DNA from: Candidatus Marinarcus aquaticus
GTDB lineage: Bacteria > Campylobacterota > Campylobacteria > Campylobacterales > Arcobacteraceae
Direction of reading: 5' to 3'
Assembly: GCF_004116335.1 (NCBI RefSeq)
Contig: NZ_PDKN01000011.1
Location: 1-64,000, forward strand
DNA: 64,000 nt
Position 1 is the stretch's first letter, and every line of letters begins with the position of its first letter. The translations under genes were made by a program, and so were the position numbers. This document shows, one piece after another, positions 1 to 8,272 of the stretch. The notes under the pieces are model-generated. The model did not search any database. It was not told the origin of the DNA and saw only the letters and a list, made by a program, of their open reading frames with translations.

Positions 1-1
1 C

Positions 2-946
2 TTTTCATTATTCTTGTTCTTTAGCTTTATTAAAGCAGAAAATCTTATTGTAAAAAAAAGAGTTTTTTATATTAATTCTTATAATTCTGGTCTTTATTGG
101 AGTGATGGAATTGAAAAAAGTATAAAAAAAGTATTTTTTAATTCTAAAATGCCCATTAAATTTAAAAGAGCCGAAATGGACTCTAAAAGAAATAATGATG
201 AGCCTTACAAAATAAAAATAGCCCAAAAAATCAAAAATCAAATTGAAAACTTTAAACCTGAGGTGATTATTACCTCAGATGACAATGCTTTTAAATATAT
301 AATTTTACCTTACTTTAAAGACAGTACTATTCCTGTTATTTTTTGTGGGATAAATGGTTCTAGCAAAAAATATGGGTTGCCAATATCTAATGTTACAGGT
401 ATGGAAGAGGTGCAATTAGTTCCTCAAACTGTTGAAATCTTAAGCAAGTATGCAAAAGGTAATAGAGTAGGTTTTTTAAAAGATGATTCCTTGACTACAA
501 GAATTGAGTTAGCCTATTTTCAAAAACAGTTAAATAAAAAAATGGAGGCAAGATTAGTCACTTCTGTTGAAGAGTGGAAAAAAGGATTTATTGAATTACA
601 AAATAATGTAGATATTCTTATCATTGGATATGGGGGCTCTATAAAAGATTGGGATAAAAATAAAAAAGAGATAAAAGACTTTACACTTCAAAATACTATT
701 ATTCCAACTGGAACAGGTGATGGAAATTTAATTGAATATGCGCTTTTGTCTCTACCTCTTAAACCAGAGGAGCAAGGTGAGTGGGCAGCAAATACAGCTC
801 TTAGAGTTCTAAAAGGTGAAAACATAAAAAACATTCCTATTGTTGTAAATAAAAAATCAAATATTTTTATAAATACAACGTTAGCAAAAAAGTTTAATAT
901 AGTTTTTCCTTTTGAATTAATTGATAATGCGGTGCTAATAAAATGA
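2..946 (+). CDS. ABC transporter substrate-binding-like protein, 5' end missing
   Basis: The reading frame is open from the window edge. Its first visible residues are hydrophobic and end in FIKA-EN, which looks like the tail of a signal peptide, so the true start lies upstream. The mature part (about 300 residues) has the alternating beta-alpha pattern of periplasmic binding proteins of the PF04392 type (conserved stretches near VIITSDDNAFKYI, PVIFCGINGS and IIPTGTGDG). The last codon overlaps the start of the downstream histidine kinase (ATGA). No permease or ATPase is visible, so I infer that it senses a ligand for the kinase rather than serving uptake. The fold is fairly clear; the ligand is unknown. 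Confidence 0.72.
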   Translation, partial: FSLFLFFSFIKAENLIVKKRVFYINSYNSGLYWSDGIEKSIKKVFFNSKMPIKFKRAEMDSKRNNDEPYKIKIAQKIKNQIENFKPEVIITSDDNAFKYIILPYFKDSTIPVIFCGINGSSKKYGLPISNVTGMEEVQLVPQTVEILSKYAKGNRVGFLKDDSLTTRIELAYFQKQLNKKMEARLVTSVEEWKKGFIELQNNVDILIIGYGGSIKDWDKNKKEIKDFTLQNTIIPTGTGDGNLIEYALLSLPLKPEEQGEWAANTALRVLKGENIKNIPIVVNKKSNIFINTTLAKKFNIVFPFELIDNAVLIK

Positions 947-2988
947 TAAAAAATAGCTCTTTAAAAACGGAACTTCTTATTTCAATCCTTTTGGTAATAA
1001 TACTTGGAATAGGTGCTATTTTTTACTTCTCTTACAATTATTTAAAAAAAGAGATAGATATATCACAAGAGGAAATATATAATGAAAAGATAGATAATAT
1101 TATCTATCTTATAAATCAAAAATATGAAATACTTTTAAAAACACAAATGGAAAAATCCTATGAAGAGTCATTTAAAAAAGGTACTTTAAATATTGTAAAA
1201 AAAGTTTTTGATAAAAATAAGAAAGATATTTTCCCTTTTATTATAGATGAAAATGGTTTTGTCGTGTTACATAAAATATATAATAAACAAAATGCTCATT
1301 TATATAAAAATAGAGAAGAGTATAAAAATATATTAAAAAATAAGAATGGCAATTTTGATATCATAAGGGAAAATAATGGCAGATGGGTTATTTTTAAATA
1401 TTATGAACCTTGGGATTGGATTATAGGTTATAGGGTTAGTAAGGATGTTAAATATGAACAATTATATATATTTAGGGAGATATTTTTAACTGTATCCCTC
1501 ATAATTGTTCTCGTGATTTCACTAATGATTATTTTGATAGTTAGAAATGTGTTAAAACCTATTGATATGTTAACGACAGTTTCTAAAAGAATTGCATCTG
1601 GAAATTTAGATACACAGATTAAAGTGTCAGGCGTAAAAGAGTTAAAAATATTATCATCAAATTTTGAAAAGATGAGGGATAAAATTGTTGAAGATATTGA
1701 ACAGTTAAAAGAGCAAGAAGAAAAAATAAAAGCATTTAATTCTAAACTTCAAGAAGATGTAAGACTTAGAACAAAAGAGTTAGAAGAAGAAAAGAGAGTT
1801 TTTGAAACACTGTTTAATGACAGTTCCGATGGAATAAGTTTATTAAAAGATGGTAAGTTTATTGATTGTAATCTTGCACTTTTAAAATTGCTCGATATAA
1901 AACAAAAAGAGGAATTCTTAAATTTAAATCTCAATATGATATCTCCAGAGATTCAAGCAAATGGCATATCTTCAGCTATTTTGGTAAAAGAGAATATAAA
2001 CAAATGTTTAGAGAAAGGTAGTATACGATTTGAATGGCTTCACAAAAAAGTAACAGGTATAGAGTTTTGGTGTGAGATTGTACTTACAAAAATAGTCATT
2101 AATGGTGAAGTTGTAGTTCATGGAGTTTGGAGAGATATTCAAGATAAAAAAATGCTGGAGCTGGAGCTGGAAAATAAAAATCTTGATTTGCAAGAATCAA
2201 ATCATGAACTTGAAGCTTCGATGGAAAATCTGATAATCACTCAAAATAAACTCATAGAATCTGAAAAATTGGCGGGACTTGGTAGTTTGGTTTCAGGTGT
2301 AGCCCATGAGATCAGTGCACCCATTGGTCTTGGAATTACAGGAGCATCACATTTAGAGTATATTTGTGAAGAGGTGATTTCAAAATATGAGAGTGGCACA
2401 ATTCCACCTGAAGAGTGGGAGCGTTATTTACAAAGTTCAAATGATTTGGTTAAAGTCATTGTAAAAAGTTTACAAAAAACAGAAAAGATTATAAAAAACT
2501 TTAAACAAGTAGCAGTGGATCAAACCAGTGAATTAAAAAGAGTTTTTAACGTTAAAGAGTATATAAAAGGGATCTTGATTAGTATGGATAGATTATTAAA
2601 TGAAAGAAACATTGAGTTTAAAATAGAGTGTGATGAGATGCTACAAATTGAATCTTTCCCCGGTCTTTTTGCACAAGTTCTTACTCATCTGATCTCAAAC
2701 TCTTTAGAACATGCCTATAAAGATACTGAAAAAGGAGTTATCTCTTTAAATGCTAAAATTGAAGATAAAGAGTTTATTTTAGAATATCGTGATTATGGAA
2801 AAGGAATCTTACAGGGCAATATATCGAAAATTTATGAGCCTTTTTTTACCACCAATAGAAATAATGGTTCAATTGGATTAGGATTAAATATTGTTTATAA
2901 TCTCATAACAATTAATTTAGGCGGGAAAATTGATTGCATAAGTGAAGAAAACAGAGGCACTACATTTATTATAAAAGTCCCACTTTAA
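943..2988 (+). CDS. Membrane sensor histidine kinase (Cache-HAMP-PAS-HisKA-HATPase)
   Basis: 681 residues. Segments seen: TM helix at about 10-32; a periplasmic Cache-like sensor domain at about 35-175 (FIIDENGFVVLH, then WVIFKYYEPWDWIIGY); second TM at about 178-200; HAMP at about 200-255; coiled coil; PAS-like domain at about 285-405; second coiled coil; H-box with VAHEISAPIG (His455); N-box SNSLEHAY near 585; G-boxes DYGKG near 617 and GLGLNIVYN. All catalytic elements are present. It overlaps the upstream binding-protein gene by 4 bp, so the two are probably translationally coupled. No response regulator gene is adjacent, so the output partner must be encoded elsewhere. Confidence 0.88.
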   Translation: MIKNSSLKTELLISILLVIILGIGAIFYFSYNYLKKEIDISQEEIYNEKIDNIIYLINQKYEILLKTQMEKSYEESFKKGTLNIVKKVFDKNKKDIFPFIIDENGFVVLHKIYNKQNAHLYKNREEYKNILKNKNGNFDIIRENNGRWVIFKYYEPWDWIIGYRVSKDVKYEQLYIFREIFLTVSLIIVLVISLMIILIVRNVLKPIDMLTTVSKRIASGNLDTQIKVSGVKELKILSSNFEKMRDKIVEDIEQLKEQEEKIKAFNSKLQEDVRLRTKELEEEKRVFETLFNDSSDGISLLKDGKFIDCNLALLKLLDIKQKEEFLNLNLNMISPEIQANGISSAILVKENINKCLEKGSIRFEWLHKKVTGIEFWCEIVLTKIVINGEVVVHGVWRDIQDKKMLELELENKNLDLQESNHELEASMENLIITQNKLIESEKLAGLGSLVSGVAHEISAPIGLGITGASHLEYICEEVISKYESGTIPPEEWERYLQSSNDLVKVIVKSLQKTEKIIKNFKQVAVDQTSELKRVFNVKEYIKGILISMDRLLNERNIEFKIECDEMLQIESFPGLFAQVLTHLISNSLEHAYKDTEKGVISLNAKIEDKEFILEYRDYGKGILQGNISKIYEPFFTTNRNNGSIGLGLNIVYNLITINLGGKIDCISEENRGTTFIIKVPL

Positions 2989-3035
2989 GCTCACAAATAT
3001 AGTCATAATCAATGAGTATTGTTATTTCAAAGTAG

Positions 3036-3056
3036 TACACTTTAGAAGTGTATTTT
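3036..3056 (+). terminator. Probable terminator of the histidine kinase gene
   Basis: A perfect 7-bp stem (TACACTT / AAGTGTA, 3-nt loop) is followed directly by a T-run. It lies 48 bp after the kinase stop codon. The stem is short, so strength is uncertain. Confidence 0.5.
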
Positions 3057-3233
3057 CCCTAACTTTGATTTGTTCTAAAATCTATATTTAATAGGCTCAA
3101 CCTAAAAAACACTGCTTTGAGCTTGTATGATATAGAATTATTTGCACAGTGTCTTATCCAAAGAAACTCAAAACACAAAGTTTTATCAGAGTAAATGTGT
3201 GTTATTATTTTGAAAGCTTATTTAGGAGTTCTT

Positions 3234-3779
3234 ATGATAAAAACCGTTCAAACTTTTTTAATGATAACCTTTCTTATTACATTGAGTGGATGTGATAGTA
3301 AGAAAGAGCAAGAACATGAAAACTATAAACAAGAGATTAAAGAGAGACAAAAAGATGCGTATAAGCACTTTAAAGAAGTAGATATGACGTTTGATACGTC
3401 ATACGCTAAAAAAAGGTTTTATGTCCCTGTATATTCACACATCTATTATGCCCAAAACAGGTTTACAAGATTGGCCATTACTCTGAGTATTCGTAATACC
3501 GATTTAGAAAAAGATCTCTACGTTGAAAATATTGATTATTATAATACAGAAGGCAAACTTGTTAAACATTATATTAAAAAACCTCATATTTTAAAACCAA
3601 TGGCATCTGTTGATTACGTAGTAAACTTAGAAGATATGAGTGGTGGAAGCGGAGCAAACTTTTTAATTGATATTGCCAGTGAAAATGATTTAACTGAACC
3701 TATTATTCAAGCCATTATGATCAATAACTCAGGAAACTCCAATCTCTGTTTTACTGCACAAGGGCAAATGATTAAATAG
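3234..3779 (+). CDS. DUF3124 family lipoprotein
   Basis: 181 residues from the ATG at 3234, which is preceded by AGGAG at a good distance. An in-frame GTG at 3195 has no ribosome site and would put 13 residues before the signal sequence, so I reject it. The N-terminus is a lipoprotein signal ending in LITLSGC. The body matches DUF3124 as I know it: YVPVYSHIYY, LAITLSIRNTD, YYNTEGKLV and DMSGGSGANF. These proteins are periplasmic and have no established function. The gene is monocistronic with a strong terminator behind it. Confidence 0.82.
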   Translation: MIKTVQTFLMITFLITLSGCDSKKEQEHENYKQEIKERQKDAYKHFKEVDMTFDTSYAKKRFYVPVYSHIYYAQNRFTRLAITLSIRNTDLEKDLYVENIDYYNTEGKLVKHYIKKPHILKPMASVDYVVNLEDMSGGSGANFLIDIASENDLTEPIIQAIMINNSGNSNLCFTAQGQMIK

Positions 3780-3796
3780 TCTTTGTAAACAGATAA

Positions 3797-3844
3797 AAAA
3801 AGAGATATGAGAAAAAGATATCATTTATCTCATGAGCTCTTTTT
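3797..3844 (+). terminator. Rho-independent terminator after DUF3124 gene
   Basis: Stem AAAAAGAG..ATGAGA pairs with TCTCAT..CTCTTTTT, and the 3' arm itself ends in five T. A second small hairpin (GCCTC / GAGGC, 3845-3861) follows immediately. This isolates the DUF3124 gene from the corrin operon. Confidence 0.7.
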
Positions 3845-3893
3845 GCCTCGTTCTTAGAGGCTATCAATAAGTAAAACATAATCATTTTTTGGG

Positions 3894-3899
3894 TATATT
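3894..3899 (+). promoter_or_regulatory. Candidate -10 element for the corrin operon
   Basis: TATATT is preceded by a T-rich tract and GGG, a form common in Campylobacterota sigma-70 promoters, which often lack a clear -35. It is the first promoter-like sequence after the DUF3124 terminator. If used, transcription would start at about 3905, next to the ATG of the 58-codon ORF at 3906. Confidence 0.35.
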
Positions 3900-3905
3900 T
3901 CACTT

Positions 3906-4082
3906 ATGAAACACCTCAGAGGATACACAAAACGCTACTTCAGTTTAGCCATTATATCAATGTACTCAACTTTAAATAAGTTGGCAACACTTTGGACAAA
4001 CTATAAGTATCATTTAAAAGCGGTTGAGTATCAAGAGTACAAAACTTCACCTCCCTTGCAACGACACTTTACTGAAAATTAA
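3906..4082 (+). CDS. Possible 58-residue small protein upstream of cbiM
   Basis: The open frame runs ATG to TAA, 51 bp before cbiM. The product would be basic with a moderately hydrophobic centre (YFSLAIISMYSTLNK) and a polar tail. There is no Shine-Dalgarno, but the candidate -10 at 3894 would make it a leaderless message. I recognise no family. It could be a real small protein of the cobalt/corrin operon or simply an open frame in a long leader. The region shows no cobalamin riboswitch core. Confidence 0.3.
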   Translation: MKHLRGYTKRYFSLAIISMYSTLNKLATLWTNYKYHLKAVEYQEYKTSPPLQRHFTEN

Positions 4083-4133
4083 TTTCATACAAAAAACTAA
4101 AATTTACGATTTCAAAATATAAAAGGATAAATG

Positions 4134-4814
4134 ATGCATATAGAAACAGGTGTAGTAAACGGTGCAAAAATGGTTTTAAGTTATGGAACGGCTGCCGTTT
4201 CATTTGGTATTGCAGGAAAATTAGCATGGGAAACAATGCAAAAAAGTGGTTTTTTACCTTTGGCTGTAAAAACATTGATTTCAACTCTTTTGGTGTTTGT
4301 TTTCTTTGAAGTATTCCCTCATCATCCCGTAGGTGTATCAGAGGTTCACCTTATTTTAGGTTCAACAATTTACCTAATTTTTGGAGCTGCTCCAGCTGCT
4401 ATGGGGTTGGCTTTAGGTTTATTGGTTCAAGGTCTCTTTTTTGCACCATTTGATTTACCACAATATGGTATTAATGTTACCACACTTTTGATGCCTCTGT
4501 TTGCCATGAGTTATGTGGCACGTAAAATCATCCCAGAAAATATTGCTTATACCGATATTCGATACAAAGATGCATTGAAACTTTCAGTGACGTATCAAGG
4601 TGGGATTGTTGCTTGGGTTATTTTTTGGGCACTGTATGGTCAAGGGTTTGGTGCAGAAAATATTGCCAATGTATTGAGTTTTGGAACAGCTTATATGAGT
4701 GTGGTTATTTTAGAACCATTCATTGATTTAGCGGTACTTTCAGGAGCGAAAAGCTTGAAAAGCATCCAAAACAGTCGTTTTGTTAACCAGAGACTTTATA
4801 ACAAACTTTCATAG
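4134..4814 (+). CDS. cbiM: CbiM-like cobalt/nickel transport permease (ECF S-component type)
   Basis: 226 residues with several TM helices. Two adjacent ATGs exist (4131 and 4134). I choose 4134 because it gives the MHIETG N-terminus; CbiM/NikM proteins need His at position 2 for metal binding, and AAGGA at 4122-4126 is then 7 nt away. Other family features: PHHPVGVSEVHLILGST near 75 and FGAAPAAMGLALGLL near 90. CbiN, CbiQ and CbiO are not adjacent, so the energising module must be elsewhere or the protein acts alone. Being first in the corrin operon supports cobalt as substrate. Confidence 0.85.
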   Translation: MHIETGVVNGAKMVLSYGTAAVSFGIAGKLAWETMQKSGFLPLAVKTLISTLLVFVFFEVFPHHPVGVSEVHLILGSTIYLIFGAAPAAMGLALGLLVQGLFFAPFDLPQYGINVTTLLMPLFAMSYVARKIIPENIAYTDIRYKDALKLSVTYQGGIVAWVIFWALYGQGFGAENIANVLSFGTAYMSVVILEPFIDLAVLSGAKSLKSIQNSRFVNQRLYNKLS

Positions 4815-4821
4815 TCTTAGG

Positions 4822-4843
4822 CAAAAGAGCAGCGTCTCTTTTG
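4822..4843 (+). terminator. Hairpin between cbiM and cbiK
   Basis: A perfect 8-bp stem CAAAAGAG / CTCTTTTG with a 6-nt loop lies just after the cbiM stop. No T-run follows, so it may be an attenuator or RNA-stability element that separates transporter from enzyme expression rather than a full terminator. Confidence 0.4.
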
Positions 4844-4872
4844 TCTGCTATTACATATAATCAAGGTCAAAA

Positions 4873-5700
4873 ATGAAACGATACAGACACTATAAAAAAG
4901 ATAAAGCCATTATTCTTTCTGTTTTTGGTTCGGTCGTAGAACAACAGAAATATTTGGATTTGAAACAAAAAGTTGAAGCGCAGTTTGAGGGTGCAGATGT
5001 CTATCTTGCAGTCAGTTCTCGAATGGTTTTAAAAGTGCTTTTAAAAAAAGGATTTGAGTATAAATCTGTGGCTCAAACACTTGCAGATATAGATAACATT
5101 GGATACCGAAACATTATTGTCTCTTCAATCAACCTTTACCCTACAGAAGAACATGAACTATTAAAAAGAACTGTAGAAGGTTTTAAGCTCTTCTCTTACG
5201 CTAATATCCGTTTAAGTAACGCAATTTTTACAAAAACAAAAGATACCACACACTTTTTAAAAGAATTAGATGAGACCGTTTCGAAACCAAATCAAGCCAA
5301 TTTGTATATCATTCATGGATCTCCGAAGTTGGAGTTGGGTGGGTTAGAAGCCATTTCGTACACGGCACAATTTTTAGAGCATACTCGAAGATTAAACTAT
5401 ACGTGCTCTTTGGAAGGGGCTTTCCCTTTTTCTGTGATGAAAGACTCCTTGGTTGAAAAAATGCAACAAGATGGTGTACAAAAGGTGCAAATTGTACCGA
5501 TGTTGCTTGTCAGTGGAAATCACTACATAAAAGACATGACGCAGATTAAAGAAGAGTTAAGCGAACATTTTGATACGAGCATTGTAAAAAGCATCACTGA
5601 AGATGAACGATTTAATCTTATAGAGATACCGATAATTTCCAATATTATTTTAAACAATATTAAAGAAGAGGTGATAAAACTGGGGCATGGACATGAGTAA
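4873..5700 (+). CDS. cbiK: Anaerobic sirohydrochlorin cobaltochelatase CbiK
   Basis: 275 residues, the usual size for the two-domain CbiK class rather than the short CbiX. It inserts Co2+ into sirohydrochlorin, the entry step of the oxygen-independent route. IIHGSPK carries His148, and LLVSGNHYIKDM carries His217. These sit like the two catalytic histidines of Salmonella CbiK (H145 and H207, from memory). There is no signal peptide, so it acts in the cytoplasm. The tail GHGHE may be a weak metal site. The gene overlaps cbiL by a few bases. Confidence 0.88.
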   Translation: MKRYRHYKKDKAIILSVFGSVVEQQKYLDLKQKVEAQFEGADVYLAVSSRMVLKVLLKKGFEYKSVAQTLADIDNIGYRNIIVSSINLYPTEEHELLKRTVEGFKLFSYANIRLSNAIFTKTKDTTHFLKELDETVSKPNQANLYIIHGSPKLELGGLEAISYTAQFLEHTRRLNYTCSLEGAFPFSVMKDSLVEKMQQDGVQKVQIVPMLLVSGNHYIKDMTQIKEELSEHFDTSIVKSITEDERFNLIEIPIISNIILNNIKEEVIKLGHGHE

Positions 5701-6385
5701 AATAAGGCTTTCAATGGTCTCTTTAGGACCATCTGATTGGGAGTTAGTGACAATAAAAGCGTTGAATCGACTTAAAAGTGTGCAGGCCATTGCCATACCC
5801 ACTAAAAACAAAGAGGGCTCTTTTGAGCGTTCCATTACGTTTAAAATTGTGGATAGACTCATGCAAGAGTATCATTTTGCAAAGCCTTTGATTTCTGTAT
5901 ATACACCCATGAAGTTCAAACACTCTGATTGGCTCAATCAGGCACAAACTTTGCAAGAGGCCGTCAAAGAGTATGGTACAATTGCTTTTGTTACTTTAGG
6001 AGATGCAGGCGTATACAGTACGGTCTATTATCTGCTTGATATTATAAAAGAGCAGAACCCTCAATTGTATGAACGCAGTGAGGTCATTGCGGGCATTACT
6101 TCGTTTTCTTATGCGTCATCCAAAGTTAAAAAACCTTTGTGTTTGGGCAAAAGCAGATTGGAACTTATCCCTTTAATCGGAGAAGAAGTACCAAGTACCA
6201 AGATATACATGCGACCATCTGTGGGAATGCAGACCTCCAGTATTAAAGATGAAGGGGAGATATACACTTTTGAGAATCTCTGTTTTGAAGGTGAACACAT
6301 ACAAAAAAGCAAAATAAGTGTTGTACGAAAATACATGACGTTACTGATTGATTTTGTAAAACCAGCTAAAGGAGATGTTGCATGA
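5693..6385 (+). CDS. cbiL: (Cobalt-)precorrin-2 C20-methyltransferase CbiL
   Basis: 230 residues. It adds the C20 methyl to cobalt-factor II. The SAM-dependent tetrapyrrole methylase fold is seen in SLGPSDWELVTIKAL at the N-terminus, LGDAGVYSTVYYLLDII near 105 (the usual GDPxxYST, with Ala-Gly for Pro-Thr), and GITSFSYASS near 140. I choose the ATG at 5693, 7 nt after GGGG; the in-frame ATG at 5687 is closer to it. The gene overlaps cbiK by 8 bp and cbiC by 4 bp. Confidence 0.87.
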   Translation: MSKIRLSMVSLGPSDWELVTIKALNRLKSVQAIAIPTKNKEGSFERSITFKIVDRLMQEYHFAKPLISVYTPMKFKHSDWLNQAQTLQEAVKEYGTIAFVTLGDAGVYSTVYYLLDIIKEQNPQLYERSEVIAGITSFSYASSKVKKPLCLGKSRLELIPLIGEEVPSTKIYMRPSVGMQTSSIKDEGEIYTFENLCFEGEHIQKSKISVVRKYMTLLIDFVKPAKGDVA

Positions 6386-7092
6386 CATTTGTACAAGAAG
6401 AACCACCTGTAAACATTGGAGCAGATATCTCTTTAAAATCATTTGAAATCATTGCAAATGAGCTTCAAGAGTATGAAAAAGCAAAAGAGTTTGATGCTCA
6501 ACAGCTTGAAGTCATACATCGTTTGATTCATACAACCAGCTGTTTTGATGAAGTGCTTGAGAATGTCTTCTTTTCAGACAATGCCATTACAAGAATTCAA
6601 AACCTGTTACTCAATAAAGCCAAGATTATTGTGGATGTGAACATGATAAAAGTGGGATTGAGCCAATTTTATTTGAACAAATATGATAATGAAGTCATCT
6701 GTTATGTGAATGAACCCTTTACATACGAACTTGCTGAAAAAAACAGAACCACACGAAGTTATGCTGCGGTGGTAGAAGCGATTAAACGTCATAAAGACCA
6801 ACCTCTGATTTTAGCATGTGGAAATGCGCCGACATTTATCTATGCTGCAATTAACACACTGATTGAACAAAAAGTCGATTTAAGTCAGGTGGCTCTTTTA
6901 CTCTTTCCTGTTGGTTTTGTTAATGTCGTTGAATCAAAAGAGTATGGAAAACGATTTTGTGAAGCTTTTGATGTGCCTACAATAATAATGCAAGGACGTT
7001 TTGGAAGTTCAACAATGACCGTCGCAACGTTGCATGCTGTTTATAAACTCATTGAGAATTTTGATGGAACCAGTAAATACAATGGAAAATAG
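6382..7092 (+). CDS. cbiC: (Cobalt-)precorrin-8X methylmutase CbiC
   Basis: 236 residues. It moves the methyl from C11 to C12 to give cobyrinate, the last ring step. The key motif is RLIHTTSCFDEVLENVFFS with the catalytic His at about 50. VDVNMIKVGL, ACGNAPTFIYA and FPVGFVNVVESKE follow in family order. It starts inside the cbiL stop (ATGA) and overlaps the ferredoxin-like gene by 11 bp, so translation is probably coupled. Confidence 0.9.
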   Translation: MTFVQEEPPVNIGADISLKSFEIIANELQEYEKAKEFDAQQLEVIHRLIHTTSCFDEVLENVFFSDNAITRIQNLLLNKAKIIVDVNMIKVGLSQFYLNKYDNEVICYVNEPFTYELAEKNRTTRSYAAVVEAIKRHKDQPLILACGNAPTFIYAAINTLIEQKVDLSQVALLLFPVGFVNVVESKEYGKRFCEAFDVPTIIMQGRFGSSTMTVATLHAVYKLIENFDGTSKYNGK

Positions 7093-7534
7093 ACGTTTTA
7101 ATACCATGGGCAGCGAAGTGGTCGATGGTTATGTATGCAAACCTAAAAAACTTATTTCTGATAAACCCATCATGTATTTTAAAACACAAATCTTTTTATG
7201 TGATGGTGAGCGTTGCAGTGCAGCCAATAAAAACAAAGAGTTGGCTGCACATTTGCGAGAGTTGCTTAAACGTATGCAACTGCATACGGGGAAAAACCGT
7301 ATCAAAATATCTCGTACCAACTGTTTTGGTGCGTGTCGTTTCAGACAAGTTGCCGTGGTGTATGAAAATACAAAAGCCAATGGCTACCTTGCAAACAACA
7401 ACATTTGGCTTAAAAACATCCATAAATATGATATGAAAAAGTGGGAGTCTTTGTTTAATGATTTAAGCTCTAACCATGCCCTTGAGGGCTTAGAGTATGA
7501 ACAAATCCCTATGAGTGAGTTAGAAGATGAGTAA
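7082..7534 (+). CDS. [2Fe-2S] thioredoxin-like ferredoxin within the corrin operon
   Basis: 150 residues from the ATG at 7082; an in-frame ATG at 7064 is possible, as both have weak ribosome sites. Four cysteines, FLCDGERC (C40, C45) and TNCFGAC (C81, C85), have the spacing of thioredoxin-like [2Fe-2S] proteins. It sits between cbiC and cobA with overlaps on both sides, so it is part of the operon. Fe-S accessory domains are known in some anaerobic corrin enzymes (for example the extended CbiH of Bacillus megaterium). I infer a redox role in corrin synthesis. It might serve the reductive step usually done by CbiJ, which is absent here, but that is speculation. Confidence 0.8.
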   Translation: MENRRFNTMGSEVVDGYVCKPKKLISDKPIMYFKTQIFLCDGERCSAANKNKELAAHLRELLKRMQLHTGKNRIKISRTNCFGACRFRQVAVVYENTKANGYLANNNIWLKNIHKYDMKKWESLFNDLSSNHALEGLEYEQIPMSELEDE

Positions 7535-8267
7535 AAAAGTTTATTTAGTGGGTGCTGGTCCAGGAGATATTGAGTTATTAACGCTTAAAGGCATGAAGCT
7601 TTTAAACAGAGCTGATGTGGTATTGTATGATGCTTTGGTGAACCCTGAGATATTTCAGTTTTGCAAAGATGATGTTATCAAAGTCAATGTTGGAAAACGA
7701 AAAGACCATCACCTAAAAAAACAAGAAGAGATCAATGAACTCATTGTTGAGTATGCACAAAAACATGAGACGGTAGTACGACTCAAAGGGGGAACACCTT
7801 TTGTGTTTGGTCGAGGTTATGAAGAGGTTCGCTTTATTGTAAAAGCTGGTTTTGAACCCGTGGTTGTAAGTGGCGTAAGTTCAACAACTTCTGTGCTGGA
7901 AAGCTTTATGATTCCCTCTATTGACAGAGAGTTCAGTGATGCGTATCGAACCATTACGGGACATGACATGAAGTCTTTTTCAGAAATTGTTACACAGTAT
8001 CATTCAAGAGAAAATCTTGTCATTATGATGGGGATACATAATCTTAAACAAATTGTTTTCACTCTTTTAGAAAAAGGGTATCCAAGCACGTTGCCTATTG
8101 CCATTTTAAGTAAAGGTACCTGTAAAGATGCACAACAAGTTGTTTCAACATTGGGAGAGATAGAACAAAAAGATTCCCTTTTTTTTGAACAGATGAAGCA
8201 GTTAACACCTGCCATTATTTTTGTAGGGCAAACACTCAATGCCACGCAAGAGCTTATAGCAAAGTAG
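7527..8267 (+). CDS. cobA: Uroporphyrinogen-III C-methyltransferase, copy 1
   Basis: 246 residues. It adds methyls at C2 and C7 of uroporphyrinogen III to make precorrin-2. Motifs: VYLVGAGPGDIELLTLKG, DALVNPEI, GKRKDHHLKKQEEINELI, RLKGGTPFVFGRGYEE and ITGHD. It has no fused dehydrogenase/ferrochelatase domain (CysG type), so oxidation to sirohydrochlorin must come from another protein. A paralogue at 18102 matches at roughly 70-75% of residues by eye. It overlaps the ferredoxin gene by 8 bp. Confidence 0.9.
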   Translation: MSKKVYLVGAGPGDIELLTLKGMKLLNRADVVLYDALVNPEIFQFCKDDVIKVNVGKRKDHHLKKQEEINELIVEYAQKHETVVRLKGGTPFVFGRGYEEVRFIVKAGFEPVVVSGVSSTTSVLESFMIPSIDREFSDAYRTITGHDMKSFSEIVTQYHSRENLVIMMGIHNLKQIVFTLLEKGYPSTLPIAILSKGTCKDAQQVVSTLGEIEQKDSLFFEQMKQLTPAIIFVGQTLNATQELIAK

Positions 8268-8272
8268 TTCTT

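Noticed and set aside
3879-3899. Fifth copy of the TAACR-9-TATAAT promoter before the 58-codon ORF
   Set aside because: The nearest element is TAATC at a 10-nt gap with a weak -10, so it does not match the shared pattern.
3845-4133. Cobalamin riboswitch before the corrin operon
   Set aside because: No B12 box (GCCACTG-like) or matching core was found in the leader.
7125-7436. 103-codon ORF overlapping the ferredoxin-like gene in another frame
   Set aside because: The ferredoxin frame carries the conserved Cys pattern and fits the operon; the other frame is a shadow.
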